Position numbers and translations under genes: made by a program. A model generated the notes under the pieces. It was not told the DNA's origin, ran no database searches, and was given only the letters and a program-made list of their open reading frames with translations. 64,000 nt of DNA, from positions 5,662,501 through 5,726,500 of the forward strand of contig NZ_CP060488.1 of NCBI RefSeq assembly GCF_014334015.1. Direction: 5' to 3'. Source of the DNA: Bacteroides sp. M10. GTDB lineage: Bacteria > Bacteroidota > Bacteroidia > Bacteroidales > Bacteroidaceae. Shown here one piece after another: positions 18,659-28,016 of the stretch. Position 1 is the first letter of the stretch, and each line of letters begins with the position of its first letter.

Positions 18659-20194
18659 TTACTCTTGAGTCAGATCGACAGCGAAATATCCGCGTTTACC
18701 TGATGGGAACACACCGGTCAGGAATAATACCTGGTTCGGAGACTTAACAGCAGCTTTCATCACTTCTTCCAGATCGCTGACTTTGCGCATCGGCTGGTCA
18801 TTAGCTTTCAGGATAATGAAGCCTTTACGAACTCCTGCATCTGACATCTTACCGGAGGAAACTCCTGTCACTTGCAGACCGTAGCCCAGATTCAATTGCT
18901 TCTTCACGTCATCCGGCAACTCTTTGAAAGCAGCTCCCAAGATTTCCATGCCTGCATCTTTCACAATCTTGGTAGTACCTTGCTCGTTCTTCAACGTTAC
19001 TTCAACGGTCTTTTCCTTCTTATCGCGCATCAGTTTCACTTTCACCTTATCACCCGGACGATGTTTAGCAAGTGCTTCCTGCAAGTCAGCCATATTGGAT
19101 ACTTTCTTATTATCCACACCGATAATTACGTCATCCACTTTGATATCAGCTCCTGCAGCAGAACCATTCTCTACGATTTCAGAAACCCATACTCCTTCTA
19201 CAACACCCAGTTCTTTAGCTTTATCTGCCAGTGTCTTACCGGATTTGTCAATCGGTTGACGGTCGTCCATCAAACTGCTACCGATAGAGCCACCACGAAT
19301 ACCGAGCAATGCACGTTGTACTGTTCCATATTGTTTCAAGTCGGCAATTACTTTCGTCATAATGCTGGTCGGGATAGCAAAACCGTATCCTGCATAAGCA
19401 CCTGTCGGAGAAGAAAGCACAGAATTGATACCAACCAATTCACCTTTGGCATTTACCAATGCACCACCACTGTTACCCTGGTTGATGGCAGCATCCGTCT
19501 GGATGAATGATTCTATACCACCATTATATACTCCCAGAGAACGGGCTTTTGCACTTACGATACCGGCAGTTACAGTAGAGTTCAAATTGAACGGGTTACC
19601 TACTGCCAATACCCACTCTCCTACTTTCAACGCTTCGGAGTCCCCCACCGGAATAGTCGGGAAATCATCACCCTCAATTTTCACCAGCGCAAGGTCGGTG
19701 CTGGGGTCAGTGCCAATCACGCGTCCTTTAAATTCACGGTTATCATTCAGTTTCACACTGATTTCATCCGCACCTTCAATCACGTGGTTGTTCGTTACGA
19801 TATATCCATCCTTCGAGATGATTACTCCCGAACCAAAACCTACACGAGGTTGAGACTGTACCTGACGTTGCTGTCCGCGTCCATCACCAAAAAAGAAATC
19901 GAAAATGTCCGGCGCTTGCTGAACAGTTCTTGTCTTAGCTTCTTGAGTAGACCTTATATGTACGACAGCATGAAGCGAATTCTCCGCAGCCTGGGTCAAA
20001 TCAACAGGTTGGGCGTTCACAGCATCAAAAGCGGCCAATTTTACATTGGGATTCTGCTTGAACATCTCATTGAAAGATGTCTCTTTGGCAGCTTCGTTAG
20101 ATTGCAACAATTTGTAAGTTGTCAATCCTGCAACTCCTGAGCTAAGAAGAACGATTGCTCCTACTCCCAGAATGTTCTTTGTTGTTTGTTTCAT
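18659..20194 (-). CDS. Periplasmic serine protease Do-like (HtrA/DegQ)
   Basis: A 511-residue DegP/DegQ-type protease. An N-terminal membrane or signal segment (~8-30, ILGVGAIVLLSSGVAGL) is followed by a trypsin-like domain with the triad His137 (NNHVIEG), Asp167 (DPSTDLALVKI) and Ser242 (NQGNSGGALVN). Two PDZ domains follow at ~290-390 (VSEIVENGSAAGADIKVDD) and ~410-500 (GVSSGKMSDAGVRKGF). A Phe/Gln-rich loop (PDIFDFFFGDGRGQQRQ) before the protease core matches the LA-loop of Do proteases. It degrades or refolds damaged envelope proteins. It is monocistronic. The 219 bp upstream (20195-20413) contain the small inverted repeat ATGTCAGA/TCTGACAT at 20373-20400, but I could not find a consensus promoter. 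Confidence 0.96.
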   Translation of the reverse strand: MKQTTKNILGVGAIVLLSSGVAGLTTYKLLQSNEAAKETSFNEMFKQNPNVKLAAFDAVNAQPVDLTQAAENSLHAVVHIRSTQEAKTRTVQQAPDIFDFFFGDGRGQQRQVQSQPRVGFGSGVIISKDGYIVTNNHVIEGADEISVKLNDNREFKGRVIGTDPSTDLALVKIEGDDFPTIPVGDSEALKVGEWVLAVGNPFNLNSTVTAGIVSAKARSLGVYNGGIESFIQTDAAINQGNSGGALVNAKGELVGINSVLSSPTGAYAGYGFAIPTSIMTKVIADLKQYGTVQRALLGIRGGSIGSSLMDDRQPIDKSGKTLADKAKELGVVEGVWVSEIVENGSAAGADIKVDDVIIGVDNKKVSNMADLQEALAKHRPGDKVKVKLMRDKKEKTVEVTLKNEQGTTKIVKDAGMEILGAAFKELPDDVKKQLNLGYGLQVTGVSSGKMSDAGVRKGFIILKANDQPMRKVSDLEEVMKAAVKSPNQVLFLTGVFPSGKRGYFAVDLTQE

Positions 20195-20413
20195 GATTTA
20201 TAATTCTTTAAAATGTTAATATTCGACATTGTTTTAACTTTTACGACGTTAAAATAATAACAAATATCGTTCACTTATTCTACTTGTCACTCTTTTTTGT
20301 CCACTTTTAACAGAGAATATTTGGAGCTTAACAGCGGTTAACGACAACACCTGACAAATTTACATTCGTTGTATGTCAGATGGCTTTAACACTCTGACAT
20401 TCATTCAGTAAAG

Positions 20414-21565
20414 TCAGATTTTCATGACACCGATTCCGGGTAAGTCATTCAGGGTGATCTTTCCTTTCACCACTTCCCCCCCTTTAAAGCGATCATTAGA
20501 GATAAGCAGGTTGCCATCCAGGTCGGCAAAATCCACTAATGGCGAGAACTGTGAAGCAGCAGAAATAGCACAGGAAGTCTCTGTCATACAGCCCACCATG
20601 ACACGCATGCCGAGTGCATGAGCCAATGTCACCATCTTCCATGCTTCACGCATACCGGTACACTTCATCAGCTTTATATTGATTCCCGTGAAAGCGCCTT
20701 TTAAAGCGGCTACATCTCCCAGACGCTGCAAGGATTCATCCGCAAATATCGGTAGCGGGCTCTGTTGCGTTATCCAGGCAATATCCTCTAGCTTCTCTTT
20801 AGGCATGGGCTGTTCTATCATCACAACGCCTTTTTCTTTCAGCCAATGAATCATATCGAGCGCGTATTGGCGGTCTGTCCATCCTTGATTGGCATCTATC
20901 GCTATCGGAAGGTCTGTTACCGAACGAATGGTTTCAATCATCTCCTTATCATTGTCCCGTCCCAGTTTCACCTTTAATATATTAAACTGATCGGCACACT
21001 CTTTTGTTTTCGCCCGCACTACATCCGGCGTATCAATGCCTATCGTAAAGGTAGTGGAAGGTGTCTTTTCTTTGTTCAATCCCCATATCTTATACCAGGG
21101 AGCGCCCAATAGTTTCCCTACCAGATCATGAAGGGCGATATCTACCGCAGCTTTCGCTGCCGTATCCTTTGGCGAGAGGCTGTCAACGTATGACAAAATG
21201 TCATCTAACTGAAAAGGATCACTAAACTGTTCCAGATTCACTTTCCCAAGGAAATTCATCACAGACTCTACTGTTTCTCCCAAATAAGGAGGCATAGAGG
21301 CTTCTCCATATCCCGTCACGCCTTCATATTCTATTTCTACCTGCACATCGGGAGTTGTTGTACGCGAATAAGTGGCAACTGTAAACACGTGCCTCAACTT
21401 CAATTCATAAGGGAAAAAAGTCATTTTCATCTTCCCTCCCAAACCGAGCTTATTTATATGAATGGTAGAAAGCAATGATTCTCCGGCTAGTGCCTGACGA
21501 GCTACTAACCCCGAACCGAAAGCAGCCAAAGCTGCCGTTTTCAAAAAATCTCTCCTGTTCTGCAT
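20414..21565 (-). CDS. Dipeptide epimerase of the enolase superfamily
   Basis: A 383-residue muconate-lactonizing subgroup enzyme that epimerises dipeptides such as L-Ala-D/L-Glu during murein-peptide use. The active-site set is visible: KVKLG (Lys pair in LKVKLGRDND), metal ligands in DANQGW, EQPMPKE and FADES, and a second catalytic Lys in NIKLMKCTG. The N terminus carries an RRDFLK twin-arginine motif and hydrophobic helix, so export through Tat is possible. That is unusual for this family, whose E. coli and Bacillus members are cytoplasmic. It overlaps no gene but lies only 4 bp downstream of the NlpC/P60 endopeptidase, which would supply its substrate. A B. thetaiotaomicron ortholog has, as I recall, been studied structurally as a dipeptide epimerase. 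Confidence 0.93.
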   Translation of the reverse strand: MQNRRDFLKTAALAAFGSGLVARQALAGESLLSTIHINKLGLGGKMKMTFFPYELKLRHVFTVATYSRTTTPDVQVEIEYEGVTGYGEASMPPYLGETVESVMNFLGKVNLEQFSDPFQLDDILSYVDSLSPKDTAAKAAVDIALHDLVGKLLGAPWYKIWGLNKEKTPSTTFTIGIDTPDVVRAKTKECADQFNILKVKLGRDNDKEMIETIRSVTDLPIAIDANQGWTDRQYALDMIHWLKEKGVVMIEQPMPKEKLEDIAWITQQSPLPIFADESLQRLGDVAALKGAFTGINIKLMKCTGMREAWKMVTLAHALGMRVMVGCMTETSCAISAASQFSPLVDFADLDGNLLISNDRFKGGEVVKGKITLNDLPGIGVMKI

Positions 21566-21569
21566 TCTT

Positions 21570-22550
21570 TTATTGATAAAAGGGGTTCTTATTTGTGGTA
21601 TTCATTCCTTTCTCCTTATTTATATAAGGTAAAAAACGGACAGCAAAAAGTAAACGCTTCGTGTTGAATTCATCATAGTTTTGATCCGCAGGATTCATGC
21701 TGCTGACATGCACATCTCCCAATGCGTGGATAAACTGCTTGTTTCCGAGGTAAATGCCGACGTGAGAAATACCTTCTTTACGTTCCGCAGTCGCTTTCCG
21801 GCCGAAAAACACCAGATCTCCCCGTTTGACATTAGAGAAGTCAGGAGCAATATCGATATGTTCGCCCACATAGGCCTGTTGAGAGGCATCTCTCGGGATA
21901 ATAATGTCATGCATAAAAAGTACGGTCCGTACCAGTCCGCTACAATCCACTCCCTTGGAAGAGGTTCCTGCCCATAGATAAGGAATTCCCATCATCGAGT
22001 AAGCTGTTTCAATGATGCTTTCAACATCTTGTTTCAGTGAAGCTCTCCATTGGGTTTCGGGCTGCGAAATAGATTTCGGGATATAGGCTTGTCGTCCATC
22101 CGGATAAGACACTTTATAAAAAAGCCTTGTATTTCCTTCCCATTTCAGACGGTTGCCTGCCACTACATCAGATACGGGCCGTGATTTTTCATCCGGTTTC
22201 TCATACGCAAATCCGTAGTGCGAGGTAACCACTATCTTTTCTGCCCGGTTCCATTCATCATACCGTTCTTTCGACATGGGGGTAATCACCATCCGGTGCA
22301 CCCATCCGGTATAATCATCCGGTGTTTGTATCTCGTACCAACCGTTATACTGAAGCACCTTGACCGGCATTCCCAACAATGCCTGCGTACTCATGCCGGA
22401 AGTAAATTTGCCTTCCTCGCGCAAATTGCAAACTGAAATATGTACTACCCCATAAGCCGAATCGGCAGGCATGGGACGTATTTCCTGTGCTTGCAGGCTA
22501 GCTGCCATCATCGCCAGGAAACAATAGAAAAGGAGGATATTCTTCTTCAT
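21570..22550 (-). CDS. SH3-domain NlpC/P60 murein-peptide endopeptidase
   Basis: A 326-residue gamma-D-glutamyl-L-diamino acid endopeptidase of the YkfC type. I use the start at 22550 (MKKNILLFYCFLAMMAASLQA), which gives a normal signal peptide; the frame opens eight codons earlier. Two SH3b-like domains (~35-95 and ~105-165) precede an NlpC/P60 domain with Cys203 (GVDCSGLV), His263 (ISHVGIYLGN) and His275 (FIHALGD). It would release dipeptides from murein stem peptides. With the epimerase 4 bp downstream it forms a compact murein-peptide recycling pair. A B. ovatus homolog of this SH3-SH3-NlpC/P60 architecture has, from memory, a crystal structure that assigns it to recycling. Confidence 0.93.
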   Translation of the reverse strand: MKKNILLFYCFLAMMAASLQAQEIRPMPADSAYGVVHISVCNLREEGKFTSGMSTQALLGMPVKVLQYNGWYEIQTPDDYTGWVHRMVITPMSKERYDEWNRAEKIVVTSHYGFAYEKPDEKSRPVSDVVAGNRLKWEGNTRLFYKVSYPDGRQAYIPKSISQPETQWRASLKQDVESIIETAYSMMGIPYLWAGTSSKGVDCSGLVRTVLFMHDIIIPRDASQQAYVGEHIDIAPDFSNVKRGDLVFFGRKATAERKEGISHVGIYLGNKQFIHALGDVHVSSMNPADQNYDEFNTKRLLFAVRFLPYINKEKGMNTTNKNPFYQ

Positions 22551-22606
22551 TAAAATCCATTTTAATGATAGCAAAGTTAGAAATTATTTCTATTTGTGAT
22601 ACTTTC

Positions 22607-22639
22607 TTTGGCTAAAACAAAATAAATGACGTATTTTTG
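22607..22639 (+). promoter_or_regulatory. Promoter of rnpB
   Basis: TTTG (22607-22610) and TATTTTTG (22632-22639) are separated by 21 bp. This exact Bacteroides -33/-7 pair places transcription start at or next to the first base of the RNase P RNA. Confidence 0.85.
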
Positions 22640-22645
22640 CAGTCT

Positions 22646-23033
22646 AAAGCAGTTGGCCGGTCTGTCGCGTGCATGTTTCGTGCAGGAGGAAAGTCCGGGC
22701 AACATAGAGCATCCTACTTCCTAACAGAAAGCTGTCCGCGAGGGTAGAGTAACGTAGAAGAAAATAACCGCCGCTCCTTTCGGGGAGAGGTAAGGGTGAG
22801 AAGGTGGGGTAAGAGCCCACCAGTCGCATGGCGACATGCGGGCTGTACGTCTTAGGAGTTGTAAGGTCATGTAAACCGGCGTTATGAGAGTTGCTCGCTC
22901 CATGTCGGAGGGTAGACCGCTAAAGTGTCGTGGTGACACGCCACTCAGATAAATGACAGGCACCTGATATAATCAAAGATTAATAATCGGAAATTATATG
23001 GGTACAGAACTCGGCTTATAGGCTGACTGCTTT
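22646..23033 (+). ncRNA. rnpB: RNase P RNA (bacterial class A)
   Basis: An RNase P catalytic RNA of about 388 nt. The conserved P4/J3-4 core GAGGAAAGTCCGGGC is at ~22685. The 3' strand contains GGGTACAGAACTCGGCTTATAGG, recognisable as the universal 3' P4 partner that pairs with the core. The ends pair to form P1: AAAGCAGT at the 5' end with ACTGCTTT at the 3' end. The transcript ends in a T-rich stretch (TTTTTCTTTT), which serves as terminator together with the final helix. It processes the 5' ends of pre-tRNAs with the RnpA protein. The 113 bp between it and the next gene hold AATTAGTAATTAG-type repeats but no gene. Confidence 0.96.
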
Positions 23034-23146
23034 TTCTTTTAATTATCCATTTAATTACAAATGACTAATGGATGAGGATCGACTGTTCGAGCAAGTCTGT
23101 TGTAATCAGTAATTAGTTGCTTGCAATTAGTAATTAGCGAAGAACT

Positions 23147-24466
23147 ATGAAGAAGAAAATCACCGATATATGGAAGTTTCTTACGTATGACATCTGGCGC
23201 ATTACGGAAGACGAAGTGACCCGAACCAAGTTCTCACTCTACAATATTATAAAGACCGTCTATCTTTGTATCAATCGGTTTACCAAAGACCGGATGGCCA
23301 ATAAAGCTTCTGCACTTACTTATAGCACATTGCTTGCCATTGTACCCATACTTGCCATCCTGTTTGCCGTAGCGCGTGGTTTCGGGTTCGATAATCTGAT
23401 GGAACATCAGTTTCGCAACGGCTTCGGAGGAAATATAGAAACGACAGAGGCCATTCTCTCATTCGTCAACTCTTATCTTTCACAAACCAAAGGAGGTATT
23501 TTCATTGGAGTTGGTTTGGTAATGTTGTTATGGACGGTTATCAATCTGGTCAGTAATATTGAAATCACCTTCAACCGTATCTGGGAAGTGAAAAAAGCAC
23601 GATCCATGTATCGCAAGATTACAGACTATTTCTCCATGTTCCTGCTGATGCCGATTCTGATCGTGGTATCCGGAGGACTTTCTCTATTTATGAGCACCAT
23701 TCTCAAGCAGATGGATGACTTCGTTCTGCTCGCTCCTGTCATGAAATTCATGATACGGCTTATTCCTTTCGTCCTGACATGGCTGATGTTCACCGGGCTG
23801 TACATCTTCATGCCGAACACGAAAGTGAAATTCAAACACGCTCTCATTGCAGGTATTCTGGCAGGGTCTGCTTATCAGGCTTTTCAGTTCCTGTACATCA
23901 ACAGTCAGTTGTGGGTGTCAAAGTACAATGCCATTTATGGTAGTTTTGCCGCACTTCCCTTATTCCTGCTTTGGTTGCAGATATCTTGGACAATCTGTTT
24001 GTTTGGAGCCGAACTGACGTATGCCGGACAGAATATCCGCAGCTTTAGCTTTGACCAGGACACCCGGAACATCAGCAGACGATACCGGGATTTTATATCC
24101 ATCCTGATTATGTCACTCATAGCCAAACGATTCGAAAAGAACAAACCGCCCTATACGGCTGCAGAAATATCGGAAGAACATCAGATTCCCATCCGGCTGA
24201 CAAACCAGGTGCTTTATCAGTTGCAGGAAATAGAATTGATTCACGAGGTTGTTACCGACGAAAAAAGCGAAGAAATCGGTTACCAGCCTTCAATGGATAT
24301 CAATCAACTAAATGTGGCTGTCCTGCTGGACCGTTTGGACACATACGGCTCCGAGAATTTCAAAATTGACAAAGACGAAGAATTCAACGACGAATGGAAG
24401 GTACTGACCGAATCCAGAGAAGAATACTATAAAAAAGCAAGTAAAGTATTACTGAAGGATTTGTAG
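23147..24466 (+). CDS. YihY/BrkB-family inner-membrane protein
   Basis: A 439-residue YihY family protein (formerly mis-named RNase BN). About six transmembrane helices lie between ~60 and ~295. They include SALTYSTLLAIVPILAILFAVARGFG at ~53-78, the family signature, and LFLLWLQISWTICLFGAELTYAGQ at ~270-293. The soluble C-terminal third (~310-439) contains a winged-helix-like segment (YTAAEISEEHQIPIRLTNQVL). Such an extension is common in Bacteroidetes members. The function is unresolved; transporter or flippase-like roles have been suggested. It follows rnpB on the same strand by 113 bp. Confidence 0.92.
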   Translation: MKKKITDIWKFLTYDIWRITEDEVTRTKFSLYNIIKTVYLCINRFTKDRMANKASALTYSTLLAIVPILAILFAVARGFGFDNLMEHQFRNGFGGNIETTEAILSFVNSYLSQTKGGIFIGVGLVMLLWTVINLVSNIEITFNRIWEVKKARSMYRKITDYFSMFLLMPILIVVSGGLSLFMSTILKQMDDFVLLAPVMKFMIRLIPFVLTWLMFTGLYIFMPNTKVKFKHALIAGILAGSAYQAFQFLYINSQLWVSKYNAIYGSFAALPLFLLWLQISWTICLFGAELTYAGQNIRSFSFDQDTRNISRRYRDFISILIMSLIAKRFEKNKPPYTAAEISEEHQIPIRLTNQVLYQLQEIELIHEVVTDEKSEEIGYQPSMDINQLNVAVLLDRLDTYGSENFKIDKDEEFNDEWKVLTESREEYYKKASKVLLKDL

Positions 24467-24518
24467 AAAAGTCAAACCTTAAATCGCGAAAATGAACTTA
24501 ACACAATATTAGAAAAAA

Positions 24519-27500
24519 ATGAAAAAGCTACTGCTAAGTGCATTTGTCATCTGTCTAGCAGGGACAAGCATTGCACAAGAATCTCCTTTATGGATGCGCC
24601 ACTGCGCTCTTTCTCCAGACGGAACCACCATTGCATTTACCTACAAAGGAGACATCTACACGGTACCGTCAACCGGCGGACGTGCCACACAAATCACCAC
24701 CAATCCGGCTTTTGATACGGAACCGGTATGGAGTCCCGACAGTAAACAAATTGCCTTTGCATCGGATCGCATGGGAAGTCTCGACGTTTTCGTCGTATCC
24801 AGTGAAGGAGGAGCACCCCAGCGACTGACCACTCATTCAGGCAGTGAGAAACCTGTTGCCTACAAAGACAACAAACACATTTTATTCACAGCCAACATTG
24901 CTCCCTCTGCCGAAGATGTCGGATTTCCTTCCGGTCAGTTCCAGCAAGTGTACGAGGTAGCCGTGACGGGAGGACGCCCCGCTATGTTCTCATCCATGCC
25001 AATGGAGTGCATCTCTATCAATAAGGAGGGAGTGATGCTCTATCAGGACAAGAAAGGATACGAAGACTATTGGCGCAAGCATCAGGTATCCCCTATTGCC
25101 CGTGACATCTGGACATACACTCCCGGAAAAACCCCTGTTTATCAAAAACAAACTACTTTCGGAGGTGAAGACCGCGAACCGGTATGGAGTCCTGATGGTA
25201 AATCATTCTATTATCTAAGTGAAGAGAAAGGTTCCTTCAATATATTCCAACGTACTCCCGGAGCCACCACTTCCCAACAAATCACTTTCCATACAAAGCA
25301 TCCCGTACGCTTTCTAAGCATTTCAACCACCGGCACACTCTGTTATGGTTATGACGGCGAGATTTATACACTTGTTCCGGGCAAACAACCCCAAAAGGTA
25401 AACATAAGTATCCTGGCAGACAAGAATGACAAAGATATTATCCGCCAAATCAAATCCAACGGGGCTACCGACATCGCTGTATCTCCCAAAGGAAAAGAAG
25501 TCGCATTCATTATGCGCGGTGATGTTTACGTAACCTCTATTGACTACAAAACAACCAAACAAATCACCAACACACCCGATCAGGAACGTAACATCAGTTT
25601 CGCTCCCGACGGACGCACACTCGTCTATTCTTCAGAACGCGATGGATTGTGGCAGCTTTACACTTCCACCATCGTACGCAAAGAAGAGAAACAATTCACC
25701 TATGCCACAGAATTGAAAGAAGAACGTTTGACAAACTCCAAAGTCGCTTCTTTCCAACCACAATTCAGTCCTGACGGTAAAGAGGTTGCTTTCCTCGAAA
25801 ACCGTACCGCTATCCGCGTCATCAATCTGAAAAGCAAAGCCGTACGCACAGTGATGGATGCCAAATATCAATATTCTTATGCCGACGGTGACCAATGGTT
25901 CCAATGGAGCCCCGACAGCCAATGGATTCTATCAGACTTCATTGGCATAGGAGGCTGGAACAATAAAGACGTCGTTTTGCTGAAAGCCGACGGAAAAGGC
26001 GAAATGGTCAATCTTACCGAAAGCGGATACAGCGACAGCAACGCCAAATGGGTGTTGGGTGGAAAAGCAATGATATGGAACAGTGACCGTGCCGGATACC
26101 GTAGCCATGGTAGCTGGGGAAGTGAAGACGACACCTATATTATGTTTTTCGACGTCGATGCCTACAACCGCTTTCTGATGAGCAAAGAAGATATTGCCTT
26201 ACTTGAAGAAGCGGAAAAGGCAGAGAAAGCAGAAAAAGAAAAAGCCAAGAAAGAAAAGGCAGAGAAGAAAGAAGACACTAAAGACAGTAAGAAGAAAACG
26301 AACCAGAATGAGAATGCGAAAAAAGACAGTACGGAGGTGAAACCTCTTACATTCGATTTGGAGAATCGTTTTGACCGCATCGTTCGTCTAACTGTAAATT
26401 CTTCCCGCCTGGGTGACGCTGTTATGAGTCCGAAGGGTGATATTCTTTATTACCTGGCAGCTTTTGAAGGAGACTATGACCTTTGGGAGCATAAACTGAA
26501 AGAAAATACGACTAAAATATTATTGAAAGGAGTTGGCGGCGGCTCGCTCATACCGGATAAAGAAGGAAAGAATATCTTTATGTGCACAGGCGGCCGATTG
26601 AAGAAAATAGAGATTGCCGGTAGCAAAATTACACCGATAGAATTTGAAGCATTCTTCGATTACCGTCCTTATGATGAACGCGCATACATCTTCGACCACG
26701 TTTGCCAGCAAGTAAATGACAAATTCTATATTGCCGACTTGCATGGAGTGGACTGGAAAGGATATAAAAAAGCATACGAACGCTTCTTGCCCCACATCAG
26801 CAACAATTATGACTTCACGGAAATGTTGAGTGAATTGCTTGGCGAATTGAATGGTTCCCATACCGGAGCCCGGTTTGCAGCAGGAGGCAGCGCAATGCCT
26901 ACCGCTACTCTGGGAGTCTTTTACGATGAGTCATACGACGGTGCCGGGTTAAAGATCAAGGAAATCATGAAGCAAAGTCCTTTCACCCAGAAAAAGACAG
27001 AAGTGAAGGCAGGTTGCATCATTGAAAAAGTAGACGGCACAGCGATTGAAGCCGGTGCTGATTACTTCCCGTTATTTGAAGGCAAAGTCGGACGCAAAGT
27101 AGTACTTACCGTATACGATCCTTCTACTAAAAAACGTTTTGAAGAAACAGTAAAAGCAATCAGCTATGGAACTCAAAGCGACCTGCTTTACAAACGTTGG
27201 GTAGAGCGCTGCGCCAAGAAAGTGGAAGAGCTTTCCGGCGGACGCATTGCTTATGTACATATTAAAGGTATGGACAGCCCCAGCTTCCGCAAGATCTATT
27301 CCGAACTACTCGGCCGTTATCGTAATAAAGAAGCCGTAGTGGTAGATACCCGCCATAATGGCGGCGGATGGCTGCACGATGATGTAGTCACCTTACTTAG
27401 TGGAAAGGAATATCAACGTTTCGTGCCACGCGGACAATATATCGGCAGCGATCCATTTAACAAATGGCTGAAAGCCTCATGCATGCTAACTTGCGAAGAC

Positions 27501-27803
27501 AATTACAGCAATGCTCATGGCACTCCTTACGTATATAAGACTCTAGGCATTGGTAAACTGGTAGGCGCCCCGGTGGCAGGCACGATGACCGCCGTGTGGT
27601 GGGAACGCCAGATAGATCCGTCTATCGTATTCGGTATCCCGCAGGTGGGTTGCATGGATATGCAAGGCAACTATCTCGAAAATCAGACCTTGCAACCTGA
27701 TATTCTAGTTTATAACGAACCGGTAGCCAGCCTGAAAGGAGAAGATGCACAACTGAAAGCAGCAGTAGACTACCTATTGAAAGATTTGTCAAAAAAGAAA
27801 TAA
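24519..27803 (+). CDS. Tricorn-like S41 protease, exported
   Basis: An 1094-residue exported relative of tricorn protease. The signal peptide (MKKLLLSAFVICLAGTSIAQ) is followed by two WD40-like/PD40 propeller regions (~25-300 and ~310-540, repeats such as VWSPDSKQIAFASDR and QFSPDGKEVAF). A very Lys/Glu-rich linker (~560-610, EKAEKEKAKKEKAEKKE) follows, then a second propeller half, a PDZ-like module (~800-870) and an S41 core. Residues matching the tricorn catalytic set are Ser-His in LNGSHTGA, the Ser in DNYSNAHG, and Glu in NYLENQTL. VVDTRHNGGG is the oxyanion region. It probably degrades peptides in the periplasm. It lies 52 bp after the YihY gene and may be cotranscribed with it. Confidence 0.92.
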   Translation: MKKLLLSAFVICLAGTSIAQESPLWMRHCALSPDGTTIAFTYKGDIYTVPSTGGRATQITTNPAFDTEPVWSPDSKQIAFASDRMGSLDVFVVSSEGGAPQRLTTHSGSEKPVAYKDNKHILFTANIAPSAEDVGFPSGQFQQVYEVAVTGGRPAMFSSMPMECISINKEGVMLYQDKKGYEDYWRKHQVSPIARDIWTYTPGKTPVYQKQTTFGGEDREPVWSPDGKSFYYLSEEKGSFNIFQRTPGATTSQQITFHTKHPVRFLSISTTGTLCYGYDGEIYTLVPGKQPQKVNISILADKNDKDIIRQIKSNGATDIAVSPKGKEVAFIMRGDVYVTSIDYKTTKQITNTPDQERNISFAPDGRTLVYSSERDGLWQLYTSTIVRKEEKQFTYATELKEERLTNSKVASFQPQFSPDGKEVAFLENRTAIRVINLKSKAVRTVMDAKYQYSYADGDQWFQWSPDSQWILSDFIGIGGWNNKDVVLLKADGKGEMVNLTESGYSDSNAKWVLGGKAMIWNSDRAGYRSHGSWGSEDDTYIMFFDVDAYNRFLMSKEDIALLEEAEKAEKAEKEKAKKEKAEKKEDTKDSKKKTNQNENAKKDSTEVKPLTFDLENRFDRIVRLTVNSSRLGDAVMSPKGDILYYLAAFEGDYDLWEHKLKENTTKILLKGVGGGSLIPDKEGKNIFMCTGGRLKKIEIAGSKITPIEFEAFFDYRPYDERAYIFDHVCQQVNDKFYIADLHGVDWKGYKKAYERFLPHISNNYDFTEMLSELLGELNGSHTGARFAAGGSAMPTATLGVFYDESYDGAGLKIKEIMKQSPFTQKKTEVKAGCIIEKVDGTAIEAGADYFPLFEGKVGRKVVLTVYDPSTKKRFEETVKAISYGTQSDLLYKRWVERCAKKVEELSGGRIAYVHIKGMDSPSFRKIYSELLGRYRNKEAVVVDTRHNGGGWLHDDVVTLLSGKEYQRFVPRGQYIGSDPFNKWLKASCMLTCEDNYSNAHGTPYVYKTLGIGKLVGAPVAGTMTAVWWERQIDPSIVFGIPQVGCMDMQGNYLENQTLQPDILVYNEPVASLKGEDAQLKAAVDYLLKDLSKKK

Positions 27804-27810
27804 ATATAGC

Positions 27811-27845
27811 ATTATTGATGCCGCTTTTCTGGCGGCATCAATAAT
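27811..27845 (+). terminator. Hairpin ending the tricorn-like gene
   Basis: A perfect 14-bp stem, ATTATTGATGCCGC (27811-27824) with GCGGCATCAATAAT (27832-27845), and a 7-nt loop. The expected U-tract is weak. The GATGCCGCC core also occurs in the htrA terminator. Confidence 0.65.
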
Positions 27846-27900
27846 ATACTAACTATCAACACCTTAAAAAAGCTATTTATTGGTTTTAAAGAAACAGGTC

Positions 27901-27970
27901 GTTCCTTTAAAAGGAAAGCATCGTTGGTTTAAAAGGAACGTCCCCTTCCTTTAAAACCAACGATGCTTTC
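27901..27970. repeat. Compound inverted repeat in the tricorn-nitroreductase gap
   Basis: A 25-bp arm at 27914-27938 (GAAAGCATCGTTGG then TTTAAAAGGAA) is repeated inverted at 27946-27970 with one mismatch and a 7-nt loop. In front of it is the separate palindrome TTCCTTTAAAAGGAA (27902-27916), and a partial third copy (TTGGTTTTAAAGAAA) lies at ~27880. The remainder of the 213-bp gap between convergent genes holds only the tricorn hairpin. It looks like a dispersed palindromic element or a strong mRNA 3' structure. Confidence 0.7.
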
Positions 27971-28016
27971 TGTTATATGCTTATCCTAAAGGGCTAAGAA
28001 TATAATTATTTTTCAA

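Noticed and set aside
18872..19510. Long plus-strand open frame (212 codons) opposite htrA
   Set aside because: It is antisense to a clearly functional protease; its translation shows no domain or low-complexity-free pattern and no ribosome binding site. It is a codon-bias shadow.
23034..23146. Possible gene or attenuator between rnpB and the YihY gene
   Set aside because: Only short AATTAGTAATTAG-type repeats and T-rich sequence; no open frame or stable hairpin with a U-tract beyond the rnpB end.
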